A stretch of DNA of 64,000 bases from Apostichopus japonicus (lineage: Eukaryota; Echinodermata; Holothuroidea; Aspidochirotida; Stichopodidae): assembly GCF_037975245.1 (NCBI RefSeq), contig NC_092576.1, forward strand, positions 5,938,001-6,002,000, read 5' to 3'. This document shows positions 59,401 through 64,000 of the stretch, one piece after another. The position numbers were made by a program, and so were the translations under genes. Position 1 is the first letter of the stretch, and every line of letters starts with the position of its first letter. The notes under the pieces are model-generated. The model saw only the letters and a program-made list of their open reading frames with translations, was not told where the DNA came from and ran no database searches.

Positions 59401-62378
59401 AGTTATGCGTTAAAAAAAAAAATTCAAGCTCTAGTAGTACTTTTAAGATAAGTTCTCCCAAGATCAATGCATCTTCTATTGGCTTCTTCTCTTCCTGTTG
59501 TTAGCATATAGGCAGTACACCTACAGTTGACGACATGCACAGTCCCATGTGAAAGGGAGTTTTAACAAATATGAGTTGTGAACAGGACGCCAGTAAATTT
59601 AGGGGGTAATAAAGGAGTCCGAATGCAGTATAGACAAAACGATCTTTTACTAAATGTTTTACATGTTCAAGTTTTCATAGATACCAGACTAAAGAAACTC
59701 TTTTTACGGTCTCTTTCAGTTGAGTGGCAAACTGGTGTTATATCTGCAGTACTGAGAATGATTTACGAAAATGAACGGTGGGAGGTATGTCCTGGTAACA
59801 TTATGTTATATGAAGATATCAATTTTAAACACACTTTTACATAGTGGAAGAAAAATAACATGGTCAAATTCAAGTTCTTACGAAGGTCTTCTTGCATACA
59901 TATCAAGCTAAATAATATGGACTAATCATAAGTTATTTGTTTATTCACACAGAGTACTGGATCACGTCCACTGAAATATGATGAATATGAAAAGATCGTA
60001 AGTAAACATTACTTAATCGAATATCTTTCAACCCAGTGCAAAAAAGAATGTGAACAGTAGAAGTCAACAACAACATATTACATTCAACAAATCTCACATT
60101 TTTCAGGATTGGTCAAATCTTGTTTTACCTCTGGGAAAGGTGAGGGCGGTTGCATCACAGCTTTTCAGAAGATATATTATACAGAACAGCAATATGAAGA
60201 CATAACGTTACGTTCTGTATTAAACTTTTGTGTGATTGCCGTTGACTAACAGATACTGTACAATTAGCTTATTCACAAAATACGAGATGTAAAAAGTAAG
60301 TTCATTTCCAATTTCGGGAGAAAAAAAATCATTCACGTTTTCTCTCCGTGCTAGGTTTGCACGATGTGTGTATTTGGGTTATAATATTGAACTTCATGCC
60401 TTACACTTGTATTACAGAAAGAGAGGGCAAATAAAGAAGTGGTAAGTAAAAAGGAAAAAGGTAGATTTATTATTCCATTATATCTTCCATCATTTTATAT
60501 AAGGATAAGGCAATGATTCAATATATGTTGTGGTAAACTTGCTTATTATCAAACAAAAGATTGAACGTAAGAGTTAAATGTAAAGATTTGGATATGTTTA
60601 TACAATTGGAAATGTGTATACCACTTTCTGCTATTCAATAATGTGATCCATAATATTTTGGTGGGACGAGATATGGGTTTTTAGTGTAAAATCAAAACAC
60701 TCTTGCCGCCCTCTCGTTTTTCCTTTCCACCACAATAGGTTAGGACAAATATTTACCTTAATGACCATAGGGATAGCAGTTGCATGGTGGGCTGGCGGGA
60801 TGTAGTCCTCCTCCCCCCCCCCCCTTTCGGCACTGCTAAAATACGGTTCGAAAAAATAATAATCGAGCAAAAATCTTCAGAAAAAATTGGCTTAAACCAA
60901 TCAATATTTGATCAGGCTTATATTTACTCAAGAAGCATAGCTGCATCGGTATTGTCTTAAAATAAATACCCGTTTTAAAACCGTACTTGGAAATGAAAAA
61001 TAATCTTCGAATGATCTGTTTTGTTACACACGCGTACTCCAAAATATATTATTTTTTTCAAAATTACACGGCTACACTACTACACTTAGTACCACCCTGT
61101 CATACTTAATGCCAGCCTTATTGTACGTTAAATTTAAAACCTTAACTAATAGACTTCCGAGAATTTTTTTTTTAAAACCTTAACCATAGTCAAGCGATTA
61201 TTTGCTTGTTACACATACCCCATAAGTCATAATGTTGGAGGAGATAGTAGATATTTTGAAATAACCAAACGTCGTACTATAAAGTCGACGGTTTGAAAAT
61301 TATAGGACGTACTTTTGAGGAAATGTTTGATAGTTTCAGGTAAAGTCGTTTAAATTTACAGGGAAAAAAACAGTCAAAAGTTTTAGAATATAGAAGTTTG
61401 ATATAAAATAGTCGAAATTTTTAAATATAACTTGAGACATAATTTCTTATTCTTTGGTAAGAAATCAAACAGGAGGTAAAAAAAGTCGATGAGATCGTCA
61501 TTTTGAGAAAAACAGAAATGTTGGGTATTACAACTGAACTCCCGAGAAAAAAGCTGAAATGATATGAACAAAAGCGAAATTTAGGGGGTAAAGCAGTCAC
61601 AATTTAAAAGATAAAATGTTGAAGTATACCATCTGAAGTGGCCTAACGAAGCATCAACAAAAGTAAACTTAGTCTAGCAACGATACCCAAACTGGCAACT
61701 GATTATGATTCTCCCCTCCAACTGCCCGTCCTTTTGATAGCGCCCCTATACGTACCTCACTGTCCGTTGCTCTTACGTTTGCCTTTGACTTGGTAAAGTT
61801 GGTTAAGATGTAAATTGCTGTGTAGGCAAGCAATAAATACCTGCTATGTATTTGCTATGTGGGGGTGGGGGTGGTTACAAATTATGACTTTAACAACTGA
61901 TTTGTATTGACTATACACGTAGACGAGATGGGAGCCGACTGAGGCCTGGGTGCAAACATGATTGGGAATGCCCTCATTGCCCTCCCCAACCCCCATGCCC
62001 CCCCTTGATGCCGCCACCGCGGTTATGACTTTAAATGGTAGATATGTTCACAACAAGGTAGTGTGGTTACCACGGTGAATTTTATATGATAACATGGTAG
62101 AACACCGATCCTAAACTCATTCGATTACAACATTGTTAAGTTGAAAGTTAAGTAAGATAATTTTATAATTCATTGTATGTGTTGACTTTAAATGCAGTGT
62201 GAATTATAGAATAACTCAAATCAGATCGTTACACACGGTTTCAATGTTTATAATGTTGTGTTTTGCTACATGAACCAAGCTAAGTGTCTTTATTCATGTT
62301 GATCATATTCCATATTTTAATGTTGTTTGTAATAATATTCTTACCCATTTGTTGCTTTCAGACCGACCAAACGGAAGG
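47381..62378 (+). CDS. IgSF transmembrane receptor, copy B, with four V exons
   Basis: Exons: 47381-47435; V1 47961-48295, V2 49335-49664, V3 50379-50708, V4 51437-51771; 52841-53476; 53923-54021; 55589-55720; 57323-57414; 58340-58551; 58934-59001; 59720-59784; 59953-59997; 60107-60139; 60418-60441; 62362-62378; the last exon is not seen. All V exons enter and leave in phase 1, so any number can be spliced in or skipped. V2 and V3 are intact, while V1 and V4 carry 5-bp insertions. There is one signal exon and one transmembrane exon for the array. With V2 or V3 the reading frame is open throughout the visible exons. Recognition by the V domain and signalling by the tail are inferred from architecture. 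Confidence 0.75.
47961..48295 (+). pseudogene. V exon 1, frameshifted by a 5-bp insertion
   Basis: The domain reads DKCQTPQYLQLGKKGRISC and has two extra cysteines (GTCWYN and LICHRE). Near the 3' end it has CGTGTACAGTAGTTG where V2-V4 have CGTGTAGTTG. The extra CAGTA after TA makes a stop at once (YVRVQ then TAG). The length is 335 bp instead of 330. Confidence 0.8.
49335..49664 (+). CDS. V exon 2, intact
   Basis: 330 bp, with acceptor CAATTACAG and donor GTAAGT. Cys in DKCQ and IISC, Trp in TVWYN, then YRVQPDGSLIINKVSTKH. The F-strand position reads HNTSFSVSTLA, without Cys. Open in the correct phase throughout. Confidence 0.82.
50379..50708 (+). CDS. V exon 3, intact
   Basis: 330 bp, near-identical to V4 apart from V4's insertion and a few bases. 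Starts DTVVSSDKCQTPQYLQL and ends VEYVRVVVYG. The repeat unit around it (about 1050 bp) matches that of V4 on both sides, so the V3/V4 duplication is recent. Confidence 0.82.
51437..51771 (+). pseudogene. V exon 4, frameshifted by a 5-bp insertion
   Basis: Near the 5' end it reads TCAGATACTGTAAGTGCC where V1-V3 have TCAGATAAGTGCC. The extra CTGTA after TA shifts the frame and leads to an early stop. It also creates CTGTAAGT, a donor-like string. The rest of the domain matches V3. Confidence 0.82.
52841..53476 (+). CDS. Copy B exon 3: two Ig domains
   Basis: 636 bp, phase 1 in and out. Domain one has SLSC, DDLSWKL and LFVCAARS. Domain two has VVMNC, FFVWKK and the canonical GTYTCVYSTDG. Fully open, and a guide to the one-base loss in copy A. 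Confidence 0.85.
53923..54021 (+). CDS. Copy B exon 4: transmembrane segment
   Basis: EEEGRTGR, then a hydrophobic stretch of about 21 residues rich in V, F and L, then YRRKG. One codon longer than in copy A. Confidence 0.78.
54337..54545. repeat. Three tandem units in copy B intron 4
   Basis: Units share AGGGGTGGGATG, CTTCCA and AGGGCATC, followed by C-rich runs. Copy A has a single unit near 7010-7080. Confidence 0.65.
54788..55200. repeat. AGATGAAATAGAT-type minisatellite in copy B intron 4
   Basis: Irregular units built from GATGAAATA and GATTAAACG. Not seen in copy A. Confidence 0.75.
55589..55720 (+). CDS. Copy B exon 5: tail segment
   Basis: Reads CITQMSNTVYILSALEHYC and so on to KVTEEELKG, between AACTACAG and GTATCT. 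It lacks the Gln-rich expansion of copy A. Confidence 0.65.
55985..57110. repeat. 144-bp tandem array in copy B intron 5
   Basis: Eight units share CAAGAAGCCTATTG, AGGTCAAAGGTCATTT and ATATCTCAAGAAGGGAAGC. The GCC landmark recurs at 56081, 56225, 56369, 56513 and 56657, exactly 144 bp each, then at 56792, 56964 and 57105 with drift. A single diverged unit lies at 17530-17720. Confidence 0.88.
57323..57414 (+). CDS. Copy B exon 6: tail segment
   Basis: Reads WCKKVLISKDETQDTHDGIV and onward. Same length and phases as copy A 8519-8610. Confidence 0.66.
58340..58551 (+). CDS. Copy B exon 7: conserved tail domain
   Basis: Includes INLSSGAVLPPLNTLKTLDI and WINILKYACHG. 212 bp, as in copy A. Family not recognised. 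Confidence 0.68.
58934..59001 (+). CDS. Copy B exon 8: tail segment
   Basis: Reads IERILLPFNFENKLSTLQKK and onward, with intact splice sites. Confidence 0.67.
59720..59784 (+). CDS. Copy B exon 9: tail segment
   Basis: Reads VEWQTGVISAVLRMIY and so on to RWE. More changed from copy A than the neighbouring exons. Confidence 0.6.
59953..59997 (+). CDS. Copy B exon 10: tail segment with paired tyrosines
   Basis: Reads STGSRPLKYDEYEKI. YEKI fits a YxxΦ sorting or SH2-type motif. Copy A has SVYNML here. Confidence 0.58.
60107..60139 (+). CDS. Copy B exon 11: tail segment
   Basis: DWSNLVLPLGK, with an intact AAG|GTGAGG donor, in contrast to copy A. Confidence 0.58.
60418..60441 (+). CDS. Copy B exon 12: micro-exon
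   Basis: KERANKEV between ATTACAG and GTAAGT, the partner of copy A 15128-15151. Confidence 0.6.
62362..62378 (+). CDS. Copy B exon 13: micro-exon
   Basis: TDQTEG, identical to copy A including splice sites. The following exon is not seen before the end of the window. Confidence 0.57.
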
Positions 62379-62489
62379 GTAAGTCTTTAAACTGAGGTTC
62401 AATTATGTACCTTATCTGAACTAATGAACCGTGCTCTAGATTCAGAGGTCACAACATCATTTATTATGTGTTGTAAACAATTTCTAACA

Positions 62490-62790
62490 ATTACAAGTAT
62501 ACCTCAATACAACTGTCGTCATCTGTTCACAAACAATAAGCTACAGTACAATTGTCGTATGTGTACAATCAGTAAGCTATACAGTACTAATGTCGTTATT
62601 TGTGTACAATCATTTAGCTACAATACAATTGTCGTCTGTGTGCAATCAGTGAGCTAAACAGTACTAATGTGGTTATGAGTGTACAATCATTTAGCTACAA
62701 TACAATTGTCGTCTGTGTACAATCAGTAAGCTTTATGGTACTAATGGCGTCATTTGTGTACAATCAGTTAGCTACAATACAATTCGTCCC
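62490..62790. repeat. Minisatellite in the last visible intron of copy B
   Basis: Same family as 16670-17215 (AGCTACAATACAATTGTCG, GTGTACAATCAGTAAGCT), here as alternating unit types. Confidence 0.75.
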
Positions 62791-62797
62791 CGTTTTG

Positions 62798-63116
62798 GCG
62801 TAGTGACGAATGTGCAAAAAGTGAGTTTTGAGTAAACGCGCTCTAAAGATTTCAACATTTTGACTTTAGTATATCGTAATTAATAAGGGATCTTTTGTAA
62901 TAAAAGTTGTCAATGTATTTAATATAACAAATAGAACTTTGAGTTCTCATATTAATTGCTGATCGGAAACTTTCTTACAAAGTAATAATTTTATTGCAAA
63001 CATATTCGTCGTTATGTCATGTCATTTTTCAGTTAATGTATGACATTCGTCACACATTCGTCACACATTCGTCACACATTCGTCACACATTCGTCACACA
63101 TTCGTCACTATGCTAG
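62798..63116. mobile_element. Possible small MITE with ATTCGTCAC repeats
   Basis: GCGTAGTGACGAATGTG at the left is inverted as CACATTCGTCACTATGC at the right. Inside the right end are about six ACATTCGTCAC units (63046-63110). No target duplication was identified. Confidence 0.4.
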
Positions 63117-63209
63117 AACTAAATTTTGTTTTTAAAGTTTCGTCCTGTCACATACTCATATTCATCACTATAGTGTGTTGTAGCCATAGGGTACACCGTT
63201 AATTTGCAC

Positions 63210-63830
63210 TGTGACGTGGGGAGAGGTGGGGGAGGGGGTATGGTGGAATAACCTAAGATAGAAGAAAATAATCAAAGGGGTGGTACTTTGGTCTTATTTA
63301 TATTAAAAAGAACGCCCAAGGTTTACTACAATGTATTACATAAACACGGAATGTTTATACGCAGGTATCAACATACGTATTTTAGTATGTTTCTCTTGGG
63401 TGACATGGATGGGGTCGGATAGGGTGAGGGGAGGGGTAGACAGGTCAAGGAGAGCCGGCTGCTGAAAGGGTGGTATATGGGTCGTATTAATTATTAAAAG
63501 AACGCCCACGTTTTGTTACAATGTATAAAATATACAAGGAATTTGTATGGGTAATGCGCGGATATAAGTTTTTTAGTATGTTGCGTCGGAAAGGGGGATA
63601 GTGGGGTAGGGAGGGCATGGAGAGCCGGCTGCTGAAAGGGGTAGTACATTGGTCTTATTTATCTTAAGAAGAACCCCCAAGATTTTCTACAATCTATAAA
63701 ATATACAAGGGATTTGCATAGGTTACCAAGATATATCAACATATGTGTCTTAGTATGTTTTACTTGGGTGGCATGGAGGGGGTTGGATAGGGTGAGGGGA
63801 GAGGTTAGAGAGTGCAAGGAGTGCCTGATG
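63210..63830. repeat. Three tandem units of about 170-190 bp
   Basis: Units share AGAACGCCCA or AGAACCCCCA, TTTTAGTATGTT, a G-rich GGGGAGGGGTAG stretch and AGAGCCGGCTGCTGAAAGGG (63451 and 63621). Confidence 0.8.
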
Positions 63831-64000
63831 CTGACAAATAAATGAAGTTGAATAACATGGATTTAATTTAGATATCATGTTGTTCGTGTTAATTTAATGT
63901 CGTTGTGAAATTCAGTTAGGGCTATACTTATTTCAACCATCCTCTAACATCTTAAAAAGAACTTCAGTACTGTATCATTGAAAAGAACTATACAGGAATA

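Overview
This is an AT-rich eukaryotic window with intron-rich genes, immunoglobulin-superfamily (IgSF) receptors, long microsatellites and many transposable elements: P, hAT, PIF/Harbinger, Penelope-like, Ty3-type LTR, foldback and MITE-like. It looks like a marine invertebrate deuterostome, and my best guess is an echinoderm such as a sea cucumber. That guess rests on protein style and transposon mix, not on a database match.

The backbone is a large segmental duplication of an IgSF receptor gene. Copy A (2954-17351, +) and copy B (47381-62378 and beyond, +) share exon order, exon phases, splice sites and even intronic minisatellites. The predicted product has a signal peptide, an unusual V-like Ig domain, two more Ig domains in one exon, a single transmembrane segment, and a cytoplasmic tail split over about nine small exons. 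Copy A has one V exon, a one-base deletion in its third Ig domain and a damaged late splice donor. Copy B has four tandem V exons. Two are intact. Each of the other two is broken by a 5-bp insertion of the exact form left by Tc1/mariner (Sleeping-Beauty-type) excision: TA-CAG-TA in V1 and TA-CTG-TA in V4.

Between the copies lie two related pieces. One is a lone cytoplasmic-tail exon of a decayed IgSF gene (about 21905-22024). The other is a further IgSF gene (22170-28463) with an intact signal-plus-V exon. Its second Ig exon is split by a 2.34-kb PIF/Harbinger-like element, which itself carries a hAT element with another hAT nested inside. Removing the Harbinger insertion with its 3-bp target duplication leaves the Ig reading frame exactly open. 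Intron 1 of this gene holds a palindromic Penelope-like fragment with a GIY-YIG endonuclease end, and a hammerhead-ribozyme-like motif beside long (AT)n tracts.

28982-44500 is almost entirely mobile or unassigned DNA. It contains a 3.9-kb TIR-bounded candidate element with a two-exon gene of unknown function, a 5' fragment of a Ty3-type retroelement with its 1087-bp LTR, a MITE with a 9-bp target duplication, a SAP-domain gene fragment, a Harbinger derivative and a telomere-like minisatellite. A 2.26-kb foldback palindrome (44520-46783) sits just upstream of copy B. The far left end carries a decayed P-element-type transposase. The right end (62.5-63.9 kb) is satellite-like, and the last exon of copy B is not seen before the window ends.
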